This document shows positions 32,761 through 44,582 of a DNA stretch of 64,000 bases, in pieces. Location of the stretch: the NCBI GenBank assembly GCA_033032175.1, contig CM065328.1, positions 9,238,690 to 9,302,689 of the forward strand. The letters run 5' to 3'. Every line of letters begins with the position of its first letter. Positions within the stretch are counted from its first letter, which is position 1. A program made the position numbers and the translations under genes. The stretch comes from Saturnia japonica. Lineage: Eukaryota > Arthropoda > Insecta > Lepidoptera > Saturniidae. The notes beneath the pieces are model-generated. The model was not told the origin of the DNA. It made no database searches and saw only the letters and a list, made by a program, of their open reading frames with translations.

Positions 32761-33399
32761 TAGGTATCTAACTAAAGACGCAAATTGGATTAGTTAGGTA
32801 TTGTTACATTGTCGAATTAACGTAACTTTGAACATATTTTGTAAATTTTAGGAAGTTTCCTAATATTTCTTAAAAATTTGGCTGGCACGGACCCTAAATT
32901 TCAGAATAATTATATCATTTTGTTGTGGGAATGTGTCCAGACCGAGGAATTGCGTCAAAAAATGCTACTGGAGTCCTGGACAAACATAGGATAAGTTAAT
33001 ATTATTTTAGGTGAACCTATGTCTAATGCAGCCCGAATAATTTATAAATTTGTTTCTTTGATTCCTAATTTAAATAACTTTTGCTATTTTATCGAATAAG
33101 TTGACTTCTCCTATGAGGCTGGCATAGTCATCAGGGATGTACTGAAGCCTCGTTAAAATAAAAGGTAAATAAAAACAATTGTCATAATAAATTAAGTGGA
33201 AAACGAATAGTTCGTAAGAATATAAAGTTGAGTTAAAAAATTATATTTTAAATTAAATTGAAGTAAATAGATAACGTAATCATTATTTCATTTTTTAGTG
33301 CATTTTTTAAAGATATATTGGAGTCGGTTTTGTTTTTGAAAAAATTGAATTTATGAGGATACTAATATTTTTTTTTTTTTTTTTTTGATATAATAAATG
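32761..33399. other. No feature seen
   Basis: AT-rich sequence ending in a T run near 33370-33386. Confidence 0.4.
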
Positions 33400-34057
33400 C
33401 GGAATTGTTTTTTGTTTGTTTATTTATTTGTTTAAACACAATAATCTCTGGAAGTACCAGTCGGATTCAAAAAATATTTTTTATAAGTAACCAGAGATAT
33501 GAGGAATTATATAGGCCATCTTAAGCCACACCTCTCAGCTAGCGTTAGATTTTTGTTATGTGAGTCAAAAGAGAAAGCACTCCCGAAGCCCTATGCGCGT
33601 GCGCTGGCGTAATGGTTAGTGATGCGTAAATGCAATGTTCCACAAAAATATTGTTTCTTATTATATCTAAAAAAAGTTTACGATACTATATGCCTATCTC
33701 ATATATATAAGCCACAATCAAGTACTTTATGACAAAAATTTATTAAAAATTAAAATTGATTTATGAGCATTATTATTAGCATAGAATATTAATCCTTACG
33801 AACCAAATTTTTTTCATCATTAAGAAAATTTCATAAAGATAATCTTTACCCTTTAAAGCATGTTATTTGGACAAGTTTAGGATATATTGTAATAGAAAGT
33901 TAAAATAATTCGGTAGAACGAGTTTCAGTAAAAACCAATATATTTTAATACCACAAGAAAATGTTACTAAAATTATTATCTATAGTGAAGTGTAATGAAT
34001 TATCAATCAGTGATTTCTTTTATATTATACACGGGAGAAACAGCGGGGCACAGCTAG
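33400..34057 (+). mobile_element. Helitron-like family A copy
   Basis: It begins near 'gtttgtttatttatttgttt', carries the 'ctctggaagtaccagtcgg' signature at 33446 and ends gggcacagCTAG^T at 34054-34057. It aligns along its length with 37480-38078 ('gtgcgctggcgtaatggtta', 'tatgcctatctca', 'aagccacaat', 'gacaaaaattt'). No transposase coding. Confidence 0.75.
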
Positions 34058-34200
34058 TAAGGTTATATAGCGGAGCAATAGCCTATGAACGTCAAATTGT
34101 AGGCAAGTACGGGAAATGTGAACTGCGATAGGCTACACGGGTGCAATGGCAGAGGCTCGCTGGAGAGTTGCTCGAATAAATTTAACCGTAGGGCCAAATT
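34058..34200 (+). repeat. Dispersed repeat fragment matching 820-965
   Basis: 'cctatgaacgtcaaattgta', 'ggcaagtacgggaa' and 'ataggctacacgggt' follow the order seen at 820-965. It abuts the Helitron-like CTAG end. Confidence 0.55.
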
Positions 34201-34389
34201 GCTTGACGTCCTGCTCCACTGCTTAGGATCATAGCATAAAGTCTTATCAGTTGCCCAGTTACCACTGTTCTCTATCCTCTACCTTTCTTTTGATTTCTTG
34301 ATAATTATGATTCGACTCCCACTTTATCCTTCACTTGTTGGGCAAAGCTTCGTCTAGATATTCGTAGGGATTAGGTTCTTGCACATATA

Positions 34390-34770
34390 TGATTGATTAA
34401 TATTTGTGTTAATTTGCGCGATATAGTTTGGTTATTGTGCTTAAGTGAAGTGGAGTATAAGTATAAACGGGAAACATGCACTTAGAGATGCCACAAAAAC
34501 TTCCTAGATAGTTCTAATAATGGAGCCACCATCTTGTGGACCCACATTGAATATTAGAAAATACAACGAAGACTTCAGCACATTAATACTAGCAAGTGCT
34601 TTTTGCGAAGCATAATCAAATCGACGTTCGGGGACGATCTGAAGAAAAGTCGGGTCAAGAGTACTCTAAACCGACGAGCATGCGTGAAAAGATTGATGAA
34701 TGTTGAAGAAGCGAAAGATATATGCCAGGATCGTTGCAAGTGGAAGAATGTGGTCTCTGTATTTATCTAA
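34390..34770 (+). pseudogene. LINE 3' end with RT C-terminal coding
   Basis: From about 34600 one open frame encodes LRSIIKSTFGDDLKKSRVKS, then LNRRACVKRLMNVEEAKDIC and QDRCKWKNVVSVFI with TAA at 34768-34770. The ending (L..V..EEAK...QDR..WK..V) is that of RTE-like LINE proteins. The non-coding lead at 34390-34560 ('gcgcgatatagtttgg', 'agtgaagtgga') matches 43140-43260, so both belong to one repeat family. An (AAG)-rich tail follows the stop. Confidence 0.6.
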
Positions 34771-36214
34771 ATAAAGAAGAAGAAGGTACTATTAGCCTAT
34801 ATTTTTTATTACAAGTCGCAAATTTGAAGGTTGGACGCAGAAGCAAAAGATTTTAAGGAAGATTGGTGGTCTTATAGAACGGTTTATCAATTTATATATT
34901 AACTTTTTATAGTACAAATTAAATACTATATTTTCAAATAGTTATTTTTACATGCATTCATATTTCATCTCCTACAATATGACAGTGGTCTAAATCCCGT
35001 CACAAATTGGAACGCTTCCAAATATCAAAATATAGACAATGGTTGCCGCTATGAAGAAATAACAAGGTCCAGCTTTTACTCGTTCATTTCGGTCTAATTA
35101 AAATTGTAAATTCGTCGGTTGAAGTCATTTAAAATTCATTCAAATCCACAAAATACGTTGTATTTTCATTTAAAGTGGATACGCCTTATTGTGGCATTTG
35201 AGAAACTTGTACTAAACATTAAACCGGTTTCACAGTTAACTATTACAAAACTCAATGTTTCTCTATCTGTCGACTGTCTGTCCATTTACATTCTTTTCAT
35301 GCGAAAATCACTTATTACATATACATGGTTTTTATTTTATTGCATACCTATGCTATCTGGCCAGGTTATAGGATATATTTTGTTTATATTATATTTTTTT
35401 GATATAAGTCGTAATACAAATTCACATTAAAATATTAAATTCTCCCATATGTAAAAAGCTTTTAAATCTAGAATTTTGAAAGAGCCACTACCAAAAGTAA
35501 ATTCTTCCTTTGCAAAAAGGTTTTGTCCTTTACTCCATCCTTTCTTATATAACAGAGTAAAAAAAAAGTTACTCTAATATAAAGGAAACTATGTGTAGAT
35601 GGGATGCTAAATACAAGGTCTAATCCATGGCTTCAACTTTATCATACCACAATACAGAAGAACTATTACAAGTAATTACATAAAACACCCATACACGCAT
35701 AAGCACAACCACAAGTATGTGTAAGTACAGTAGTACATTCATTCAAAACACTTTATTTATCTCACACACAAACATACACACACGTACAATAATGCATACA
35801 CACATTCTCTCTCACACAGCACACATACCCACATATCACGCACGTACTCATTAAAAACTCGAACTTAATACACATGATAAACACTTATACTCTCTGAATA
35901 TTTGATGAGGCTGATAATTGTGTAGTCAAACCTCTCTGATAAAGATATCCATAAGACAGGTCAAAGGAGCCTAGTGTGGAAATCTACGACAATTGTTATG
36001 AGACCCTGGTTACTACCAGAAAATTGAGAACAGTGTTTTATGTAGTCTTAAATCAACTTGTGTAACCTAGGATTACGTATTTTGGAAATAAAACATTATT
36101 ACAACATAAAGTTAATATACGAAGGCAGCAGTGACGATAATGGTGTTTTGATTAGGGAAAAAAACTCAATTGGGGCAATTAAAAGGCATAAGCTGAGTAA
36201 CCCTTAAGAGATAT
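34771..36214. other. Unassigned; CA-rich tract at 35684-35850
   Basis: An irregular (CA)/(CACA-TA) rich tract occupies 35684-35850. A 103-codon plus frame at 35119-35430 is hydrophobic and AT-driven without a family match. No gene is supported. Confidence 0.45.
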
Positions 36215-36880
36215 ATCTTACTAATATAATCAATGTGAAAGTTTGTATATTTGGACGTTTGTTACACAATCAAGCAAAACGGCTGAACGGTTTGTGATGA
36301 AATTTGGTACACAGATAGTTTATGACTTGGATTGGCATATAGAACACTTTTTATCCTGGGAAAAGTCATACCTTAACCATAGTTATCAATTTAATTTTAT
36401 GGTTAGTTTATGTGGGATTGTTTTTTTTTTATGATAAAAAGGGGCAAACGGGTAGGTGACATCCGCAACACTAGAGGGCTCGCAGATGCGTTGCCGGCCT
36501 TTTAGGGAAGAATAAGCTCTCTTCTTGAAGGTCAACAGGTCATAACGGCTCGGAAGGACCTCAGGCGATAGCTGATTCCACCGTGTGGTTGTGCGAAGCC
36601 GAAAGTGCCTTAAGAAATGCACTGTTGTGGAACGCTGAACATCGAGGTGTTGTGGATGGAATTTACGATTCTGATGCGATGTCCGATGGTGATGACGATT
36701 GTTAACTACGAACTACTTGTTATTATTGTTGTCACGTTCATATCTGTGTTTCAAGTGAAAACTTATTAAGATTTACTTTCTTTCTGGATTAGATTACATA
36801 TATATACTTCGCCAAACAATAAGGATAACACCGTAACTTTAATTGAAATAAAATAAAATATAGTTTTATCCCCTACTATC
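36215..36880 (+). repeat. Dispersed repeat family I, copy 1 (interrupted)
   Basis: 'tgtgaaagtttgtatatttg', 'gttacacaatcaagcaaaac', 'gatgaaatttggtac' and 'acagatagttta' open the copy. It is split by a LINE fragment at about 36416-36665, then resumes with 'tcaagtgaaaacttattaag' and 'aacaccgtaactttaatt'. Copy 2, uninterrupted, follows at once. Confidence 0.75.
36416..36665 (-). pseudogene. LINE C-terminal tail inserted into family I repeat
   Basis: The minus strand encodes HFLRHFRLRTTTRWNQLSPE, VLPSRYDLLTFKKRAYSSL and KGRQRICEPSSVADV, the closing segment of lepidopteran LINE polyproteins (RT.RLWN.LP..VFP..YD...FK......L.GRQ). An A run follows the coding end on this strand. The sequence is absent from the otherwise parallel copy 2 at 36880-37250, so it entered copy 1 by retrotransposition. 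Confidence 0.75.
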
Positions 36881-37260
36881 TTACTTTATATAATACATGT
36901 GAAAGTATGTATGTTCGTTATTCAATCATACAATAAGGTATTAACTACTTTGCATGAAATTTTGCACGCAGATAGTCTTTTAACTGAATACATGGAATAT
37001 TTTTATTCTGGAAAACGTCATAGCTATCCACCATTATCAATTTATTTTTGTGGTTACTTTATGTTCGATAGTGAATTATGAATTACTTTCTATTATTGTT
37101 TTCACTTTAAAACCTTAACTTCAAGTGACAAATTTACTAAGGTTCACTTTCTGAATTACATTATACACATGTATATACGTGGACACCCAATAAGAATAAC
37201 ATCGTAACTTTACTTAAAATAAAATACAGTTTTATTCTACTATCCTATATATTCTATCCT
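36881..37260 (+). repeat. Dispersed repeat family I, copy 2
   Basis: It follows copy 1 head to tail and repeats its landmarks: 'tgtgaaagtatgtatgttcg', 'cacgcagatagtct', 'tcaagtgacaaatttactaa' and 'aacatcgtaactttactt'. There is no internal insertion. Confidence 0.75.
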
Positions 37261-37473
37261 ATTTAATACTACCCTGTCCTACTTTATATTATTTTTATAT
37301 CCCAATTCTAATGCGAAAGTTTTTATGTTTAGAAATGTGTTACTCAATCACGCAAAAACGGAATTGGATGAAATTTGGCACACTGATAGTTTATAACCTG
37401 GATTAACACATAATATTTTAAATACTGTCGTTTTCCGTAATATATACACGAACGAAGTCACGGGTATAGCTAG
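37261..37473 (+). repeat. Family I partial copy with Helitron-like CTAG end
   Basis: 'tgttactcaatcacgcaaaa', 'gatgaaatttggcacactga' and 'tagtttataacctggattaa' repeat the family I start. It ends cgggtatagCTAG^T at 37470-37473, suggesting that family I is also Helitron-like. Confidence 0.65.
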
Positions 37474-37479
37474 TAATAT

Positions 37480-38078
37480 TAATATAATAAGGCAGAATAG
37501 TTTTTTGTTTGTTCATTTAAACAAGTTAATCTCTGGAACTACCAGTCGGTTTTGAAAAACTCTTTTTAATATTAAGCTTCACCACTCAGTTAGCCTTAAA
37601 TATTGATTTTTGTTAAGTAATTCGGAAGCCAAAGCGTTTCCAAACTGTTTTATCTGTGTGCGCTGGCGTGATGGTTAGTTATACGTAAATATAATGTTCT
37701 AAAAAAATGTTGTCCTTGGTATATAAAAAAAAAAGCCCGGAGTACCATATGCCTATCTCTTATACATAAGCCACAATAAGGCATTTTGTGACAAAAATTT
37801 GTTGAAAATTAAAGTGATTTATGTAAATTATTTTTAGGCATAGCATATTATTAATCTTTACCAACGAAATTTACTTCATCATCAAAACAATTTTATGAAG
37901 ATTAACTCAGCCCTTTACAGCTATTTGGACGCATAATTTGAGAAATGATGGAAAATTAAAATAATTTGTACTTGCGGAAACTGATACCAATTATGATAGG
38001 CAACATGAGTGCGTTGGCGATGCGGCGCGGCGTTTGTCGGATACAATTAACACGGATGAAACCGAGGGGCAGAGCTAG
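37480..38078 (+). mobile_element. Helitron-like family A copy
   Basis: The 'ctctggaactaccagtcggt' signature is at 37531 and the end is gggcagagCTAG^T at 38075-38078. It is collinear with 33400-34057. It abuts the CTAG end of the previous repeat, giving serial Helitron-like insertions. Confidence 0.75.
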
Positions 38079-40087
38079 TATAATGATATATGGGTTTACA
38101 GATTTGCAGTAAAATTACTATTATTTAATTAATTAACCAACACTAGTACAATTGTATTATTATTACTGTATATTTGGATGTTTGAATACAAATCCCAAGT
38201 TAACAATATTAATATAGTTTGAAAGAGCTGAGCGAGAGAAAGATTGAGCATTGGAGCATTCTGATGTGGTTCAAGACATCGTAACAAACAAAACTAATAA
38301 AATATAATTACTGTTTCTGAAATGACATTTCTTTGGAAACGAAAGTAAAATTCCAAGGTCCAATTTAAGTGCAATGTTTTAGTTATACGCAACTTTTCTG
38401 ATGCAAAAAGAAAGGAAAATAAGTACTAGAACATAAAAAGAAAAAGGAAAGACTATTTTATAAGACTCGAGAGCTAGATGATTGCGATAGAATGAGGTGA
38501 GTGTATGTACGCGCAAAATTTTATATGCGATTTATTATTCCAAAATCCATGTTTAAGACTTATACTCAAATCTAAAATGTTTTAATAAAAAGACAAATAA
38601 AATTAATCAATTTAATGTTAGTACATCTAAATAAAGTAAAATTACTATAAGTGTTGGATGTCATACAAATCACCGCCAGAAGGAAAAGTACCAAGAAGGC
38701 TGGCCACATTACTTCGTTGTATAGCAATGCTTATTCGTTGACCGATCTATTGGCCAGCCCTCTGGTCTCGAGATGTCTCGACTAGTCTACCTGCGAGTTC
38801 TTTAAAGAGACTGCGTGCACTTGGTCTTCATGGACCCAGGGTTTTGACTCCAAATGGCACAAATATGTAGTCCCTACCAAGGAATGCATTTGCTGAGGCA
38901 GCTCCTGCGCCAGCCTTTGAAGAAGTAGCTGGAAGATGGGACGGTGCCAAAGTATTTAGGCACGTGGCATCTCACACTAATAGCCGGCCTATTGTTATGT
39001 TTATAATTTAATTTAGGATAGTTATGTATAAATTTCCAGCATACCTTACAATTTTCAGTTAATATATGTTTTACAAATTATTATTACACAATTTTAATGT
39101 CCATAACCGAGACGTTCTTCTTGCTCCGACAGCTCAGCGTAGAGATCCTTGCCTAGGATCTAGAATAGAAGTCAGCACGGTGTAGGCCGTATCAGGATAC
39201 ACTGCTCAAGCAGACGACGCAGCACCAAATATCTTATCTATTGAGATTTCCTCATATGTAAAAGGAAAAGTTATTATTTGTATTATAAATACAAAATCCA
39301 GGTGATACTTTCCCGGTAGTGTTCTTTCAATGTTAAGTAAGTATTTGTCGTTTTGACAAAGGGTATTTCACCCATAATAATATTAAAATTATAACTTATA
39401 ACAATTAAAATAACTTTTCTATATAAATATGTTATAAAATAAACTATCTTTTCGACTCCCAGGTCTGTTGTACAATAATTTGGTTTTTATCAAAACACAT
39501 GATAATTATGATATAAACGTTACTACGATTCAAAGGTCTGCAGTCCAATGAATAAAACATGATCAGATCCATCCTGAAGAATCTGTCATACTCTCCGTTC
39601 TAATTTTCTCTTTTGTTTTCGTTTGAATTCAAAATTTCATCTTACTAGACTTTTCTTATTTTAAAAATTAAAAATAAATCTAATCATAGATTTATTTTGC
39701 TAAACTAGAACCTGGATAGAATATTTGTCTATACCTGAGAAACTCCTAATTGCGCATGCTCTATTACTATCAAAGAATTATCAATGACAGAGATTGTCAT
39801 TATATTGCAATGTAAACAATACGAACCTAAAATATTAACAAAGCTGTTATTAAACCAAAATTATCAAGTTATAAATTATCTAAACGCATCAATACATAAA
39901 CCTATAATTAATTGGTATCCTGGAAATAAAAGAATAGGTACACCAAAACAATAATAAGGTAAATCAAATGAACTTATGATGAATAATATAAAGTAGATAT
40001 TAAATAAGATTATCTTCCAGATAAATAATATAACACTATCTTACAAGACATAATAAATAAACCCATATTCATTTCGAAATCGCCTTA
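38079..40087. other. Unassigned
   Basis: Mostly AT-rich. 38690-39000 and 39110-39230 are GC-richer and may be old repeat sequence, but neither strand gives a recognisable protein. Confidence 0.35.
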
Positions 40088-40730
40088 GGCTACAAATACA
40101 TTAGGTGGCCAAGTCGCGGCGGCCAGGCGTTTCTTGGCGGTCAATGTTGCGGTCAAGAATTTTCAGTAGACATACGGGTTGCTTTCAAATGAACTTTGAA
40201 GAGTGTATTGCTGTGCTTATGTATGTAGCTAAGCTACAGAAAAAGAAGACGAAAAAGTCACAATAAAAAATTATATGCACTCATTACTATGCGAAAGACA
40301 ATCAAAAGGATTGTATTATACTTATTACTTAGAGATCAAAAATTATTAAGATAAGTTCTTCAATTATTCGAGATTATCAAGTAGCACGTTTCATTAGATA
40401 CTTGATAATATAATTATAACTAAAATAACTGTAATAACTAAAATAATCACTCGACGACATATCCCATATTCCTTTTATTTCAATTTCTGTTATAAATCTT
40501 TCGGTATAGAAATGATCATGGCGAGACGTAATGTCATCCGTTCACCCCGTGTAAATAGTACCAGCTGCAAGAGGCTAATGCATGCGCACTGACAAAATTC
40601 AAAGAAATCCACTGAAGTCGACGGCCACGGCTGACCGCTTGTCGTCATGTGCGTGCAGTATCTTAAATTTACGAACAATAGCAAGATCTTACTGGACGCC
40701 GCGACCTGGTCGCCTAATGCGTTTGTACTC
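40088..40730 (+). mobile_element. PIF/Harbinger-like deletion derivative
   Basis: Inverted ends of about 40 bp: the left reads 'tacaaatacattaggtggcc', then 'aagtcgcggcggccag'. The right end reversed reads 'tacaaacgcattaggcgacc', then 'aggtcgcggcgtccag'. The 3-bp flanks are TTA on the left and TAA on the right, close to the TWA target site of this superfamily but not identical. An internal stretch encodes pieces of a Harbinger-like transposase N-terminus (40189-40396); the rest is deleted. Confidence 0.75.
40189..40396 (+). pseudogene. PIF/Harbinger-like transposase N-terminal remnant
   Basis: MNFEECIAVLMYVAKLQKKK comes first. In another frame HSLLCERQSKGLYYTYYLEI follows, then DKFFNYSRLSSSTFH. 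The succession of an H-P/S-L-L..R...G.Y block, about 15 residues, and KFFNYFRMS...F resembles the start of Harbinger transposases before the DDE core. One frameshift and several stops break it, and no catalytic residues remain. Confidence 0.65.
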
Positions 40731-40947
40731 TAATTATCGAGTATAAGTAATTAAAATCTAGGACGGCAGGTGAGTAATTTAATAGCTTAATTATTTTATA
40801 ATTGAGACGTGATGAAGGAACTTAGTAAGGCTGTGAAATTATTCCGTGTTGTATCGCAGTCAATATCTAGCGTGCAAAGTACCCATTCAAATTAAATCTC
40901 AATACTAATTCCACACGCGATTATTACATAGTGATTATTGTAGAACT
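40731..40947. other. No feature seen
   Basis: Short AT-rich spacer between the Harbinger-like element and SINE-A. Confidence 0.4.
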
Positions 40948-41168
40948 GCCTCATTAGCCTAGTGGTCCTAAGCGCGACTGTTATGCTCGAGGTCTTGGGT
41001 TCGATTCACAGGTCGAGCAAAATGTTATTGAGTTTTTCTGTGAAATTCTCAGTAGAAGATCGGTCGCTCGCCCTCTATTATATGGGAACATAAAACATAA
41101 CCGGCGAACTGTGGATATAGGACACCTCTGCGTAACCCTTCGGGGAATACAGGCTTGATGTTATGTTA
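40948..41168 (+). mobile_element. SINE-A, tRNA-headed
   Basis: The A box is in 'tagcctagtggtcc' and the B box is 'ggttcgattca' (40999-41009), spaced as in a tRNA. The body has 'gttattgagtttttctgtga' and 'acccttcggggaataca', and the 3' end is 'tgatgttatgtt'. It is one of the clearest copies. The head is tRNA-like but unpaired in places, so it is not a tRNA gene. Confidence 0.88.
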
Positions 41169-41671
41169 AATAATTATAATTGTAGTCTCGTAATTTTATT
41201 TCTATTCATATGATTGACAATTCAATTGAGGATTGAAATATAATATACACAGATATTTGTATATACTGTTCGTGTTCATCAAAGTTGTTTGAGAATTAAT
41301 AAGTATTTTTAATCCACTTTTTTACGATTTCTTAAACTATTATTGATGATTCCTACAGCTCATCAATTTAAGAAATAACATATAATTCACGTATACAAAA
41401 TTTTAACAAAATAGATTATGAATGAGTAAATATTCTTTCTTTTTTTTCTAAGCGTGTACATACGTATTATATATACATTCTTATGGCTAGTCAATTGAGC
41501 AACATAAGCAACATAAGCAACATAAAAATATTCCTAAAAGTATATTAAGTCACTTTCAGTTAACTCTTGGACATAAATTTGTGTCATCTTCGTGATCGGT
41601 ATTCGTTAAATAGGATGTCTATCAGGAAATTGTCAGACAGAACTACAAATTTGTTAATTTAGATAAATATA
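41169..41671. other. Unassigned; 9-bp tandem repeat at 41499-41525
   Basis: Three copies of gcaacataa lie at 41499-41525. Otherwise AT-rich without features. Confidence 0.5.
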
Positions 41672-41786
41672 TCACCAAGCACCTGTAGCAGCCAGTCTTC
41701 TAGTAGGTTTAGTGTGCTACCACCTTGGGCCACATCGTCACTTATGATCAGGTGAGATTGCACCCACAACGCTAAACCTATAACGG
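41672..41786 (+). repeat. SINE-B 3' half
   Basis: 'caagcacctgtagcagccag', 'cttgggccacatcgtcactt' and 'aaacctataacg' match the second half of 42345-42656. It is 5'-truncated. Confidence 0.8.
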
Positions 41787-42344
41787 TAAAAAAATGGTTT
41801 CTTACCATAATTATTACTAATTTGGTCTTATTAATATTGGAACATTACATTTTGATTGATTTTGTAATGGAACTCCAGATTAAGCCTTCAGGGTTCTGGA
41901 GTCTGGAATTTTTCTCCACAGTCTTTTTTAAGGACGTGATAATTTTAACTTACCATTTTTTCCGTTTTATGTTCAATAAACCTGAAACAAATTAAAAGTG
42001 ACTTAAATCTGTAAAACCTCTAAGAGTAGTTAAGTTTCATCTCAACTCTTTCCGATGCATTAATCGGACTACCTAACGCGAAAAAAAAAATTTATCTTAT
42101 CTATTGGTCCTTCTCAAGATTATTGTTTTCAAAAACATAAACTTTCTAACCTTATAATATTAGTGTAAGTAATAATAAATTTAAATTAAATAGCTATTTA
42201 TCTGTCGTCGTACATAAGTATAAAATTGGTGGAGTTTTTCACAAAACCTGAAACAAACTCTGAATATGATTTGATATCCAAACATCAACTTCCAGAAATG
42301 ATAATTATAGTGTAAATTTTACAAAACAATATACCAATAATGAA
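41787..42344. other. No feature seen
   Basis: AT-rich spacer between two SINE-B copies. Confidence 0.4.
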
Positions 42345-42656
42345 GCAATGGTGGCTCAGTTGGTTGTGTGTACGGACTCCATGTTGATCGTCGTGAGTTC
42401 GAATCCCTGCCATGCGCCTGAGCTTTCGGTGAAGGAAAACATCGTGATGAAACCATGGCGGTAAGGACTTTTCTAATACCTGTCTAGCTAGCTACCGCCC
42501 TCAAGTTGAAAATCTGTCATCAAGCACCGATAGGTGTTTTCAAGCAGCTGTCTTTAAGAGCCATTTCTTCCACTAGGCTTAGCGATTTACCATTTTGGAC
42601 CACATCGTCAATTAAGATCAGGTGAGATTGTGGCTAAAAGCTAATAAACCTATAAA
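42345..42656 (+). mobile_element. SINE-B, near full length, tRNA-headed
   Basis: The head 'tggctcagttggttgtgtgt' is an A-box region and 'gagttcgaatccc' (42395-42407) is a B box. The body has 'gagctttcggtgaaggaaaa', 'catcgtgatgaaacc', 'ctagctagctaccgcc' and 'ggaccacatcgtcaatta', ending 'aaacctataaag'. It is the reference copy in this window for six other pieces. Confidence 0.88.
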
Positions 42657-44289
42657 GATTTTTAAAAACTTTATTGTAGATTTCCTAAATACTGGTTATT
42701 GTTTAATCCGTTTAGTTGCATGTTGGTTGCTCTGAATTATAAAGATAAGAGAACTTCAATTCATATCTTATAAGTTATAATATCAGACATCAATGTTAGC
42801 TTGAAAATTGAATAGAAAATGCCGACCGCAGAAAGCCTTCCAATTGACGCTTTTGACGTCGCTTTTAATACAATTTTGTTCTGAGAATTACTTCGATTAT
42901 TTCAGGAGAGGCTTGAGTTCTCGAAGGCGAAATAATTGTTAATTTTAGTGTTTATTTCACAAAACATTGTAATCTTCAAGTGAGTTTTGATTCAAAAGAG
43001 ATTGGATTGTTTATTTATTTAAGATATACAAACTTCACAGCACATTTTAAAAATTATAAAATAATTACAATATAATTCTAAAGTACCAATTAAGGAGTAG
43101 TACATAAATTGCATTTTATACTTTTACGTAATGTAATATAGGTGGCGTTTTGCGTGATATAGTTTGGCTTTTGTGCATAGTGAAGTGGATTATAAATATA
43201 AACTAAAAGCATGCATTCTGAGATCCCACAAGAACTCCCTAGAAAATTCTATCAAGGGAGCCATCCATCTTGGTTAGGATACTGAGATCGTCATAAGACA
43301 GGACACTATATTCACTTGATAATGGTAGTAATGGTCTTCAAGGTCTAGTTGCCAAGTTAGGAAGAAGAAGAAGAAACCTATAACGATAGAAAACTTCTAC
43401 TTAGAAATATTTGATATTACATCTTATTCCTTCTTTTTTATTTGTTAAGGTCACTGGATACAAGTCCATTGAAGCCTAACTTCGTACTAACAATTGCAAT
43501 ACAATTTCAATTTTTGTAGCAGTTCAAAATACATATTCCTAGTTATTATTTATAATCCAATTGATTTGTGCACAAACACCAAGGTACATCACACATAATG
43601 TCACCAAAAGTTAATGAATGGTTAAAGCAAGGTAATTCATTTAAATATCAGCTGCAACATGATGATCTCTCCAAAAGTCGATTAACAATTATAATATCAA
43701 AGTATTGTTTAGACCAAACCACACAAAGTAGTGAAAGGTAAAAAAGGAAATGTAATACGCCAATTTGACATAGCGCTGGTACACTCAGCTTTGTCATGAA
43801 GGAGGCGTGAGGAGTCATTAGAACTACAAGGGTGGTAGAGCTTAAGTGATTGCAGCTCCCGTGCACTCGTTGTTGAAACATCTTAGTGACTTTCGTCACT
43901 ATAAAGCATTGGAATAGCTAGACTAGCATTAAACTTTTTTTAAAGTGAAAACTATTAGCCGCGTTGAGTGATTTTTGATAGGGGAAAAACTTATGGGTTC
44001 GCGTCACCAATGACCTCGAAATACTTGTGACGTATTGCGCTTGCGTCACTAGCGACGCGTAGTATAGCGGCCTGTGTGCATGTATACGCATAAATACACT
44101 AATACAATGTATATACTCGACAGTATTATATGTATGTTTGACTTTTTGGATGGGTTTTAAAATCTTGTGATTTCGCGTCACTGGCATGCTCTGCAATAAT
44201 TCAGACTATAATTGATTTAAAAATTTAAAATTGAGTTTTGACTTCTGTCGGCAGTCCTTCTGACTGCCTCTGTTTTTCCTTTTTTTATC
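42657..44289. other. Unassigned; LINE-type leader at 43140-43380
   Basis: 43140-43380 shares 'gtgatatagtttggct', 'agtgaagtggattataa' and 'agggagccatc' with 34400-34540 and ends in a GAAGAA run, so it is a second, non-coding copy of that repeat. 43640-44190 has several copies of cgcgtcac and related text but no protein. Confidence 0.45.
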
Positions 44290-44582
44290 AGTATAGGTTT
44301 AACGAGCCAGAACTCACCGTATCTTGCCCAAGATGATAGCACGCTAAGCTTAGTGGAAGACTGGCTCTAAAGTGCAGCTGCGGGAACACACTATAGGTGT
44401 TTGGTGGCAGTTTTCCAATTTTAAAGTGGTAGCTAGCCAGGCTGGCTTTGGAAAAAATCCTACCACCATACTATGGTTTCATCACGATGTATTCGTTCGC
44501 CGGACGCTCAGGTTCATTGCAGGGATTCGAACTGATGTTGATCGACGCGGTGTCCGTACACGCTACTAACTGAGCCATCATA
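44290..44582 (-). mobile_element. SINE-B, near full length, minus strand
   Basis: The minus strand reads 'tggctcagttagtagcgtgt', a B box 'agttcgaatccc' (44522-44533) and 'gatgaaaccatagtatggtg', ending 'aaacctatactga'. The middle is rearranged relative to 42345-42656. Confidence 0.85.

Noticed and set aside
35119..35430. 103-codon hydrophobic frame as a membrane protein
   Set aside because: Hydrophobicity follows from T-rich DNA; no motif or splice-site context.
40948..41168. tRNA gene
   Set aside because: A and B boxes are present, but the head cannot form a full cloverleaf and the same unit with a long body recurs four times; it is a SINE. The same applies to SINE-B.
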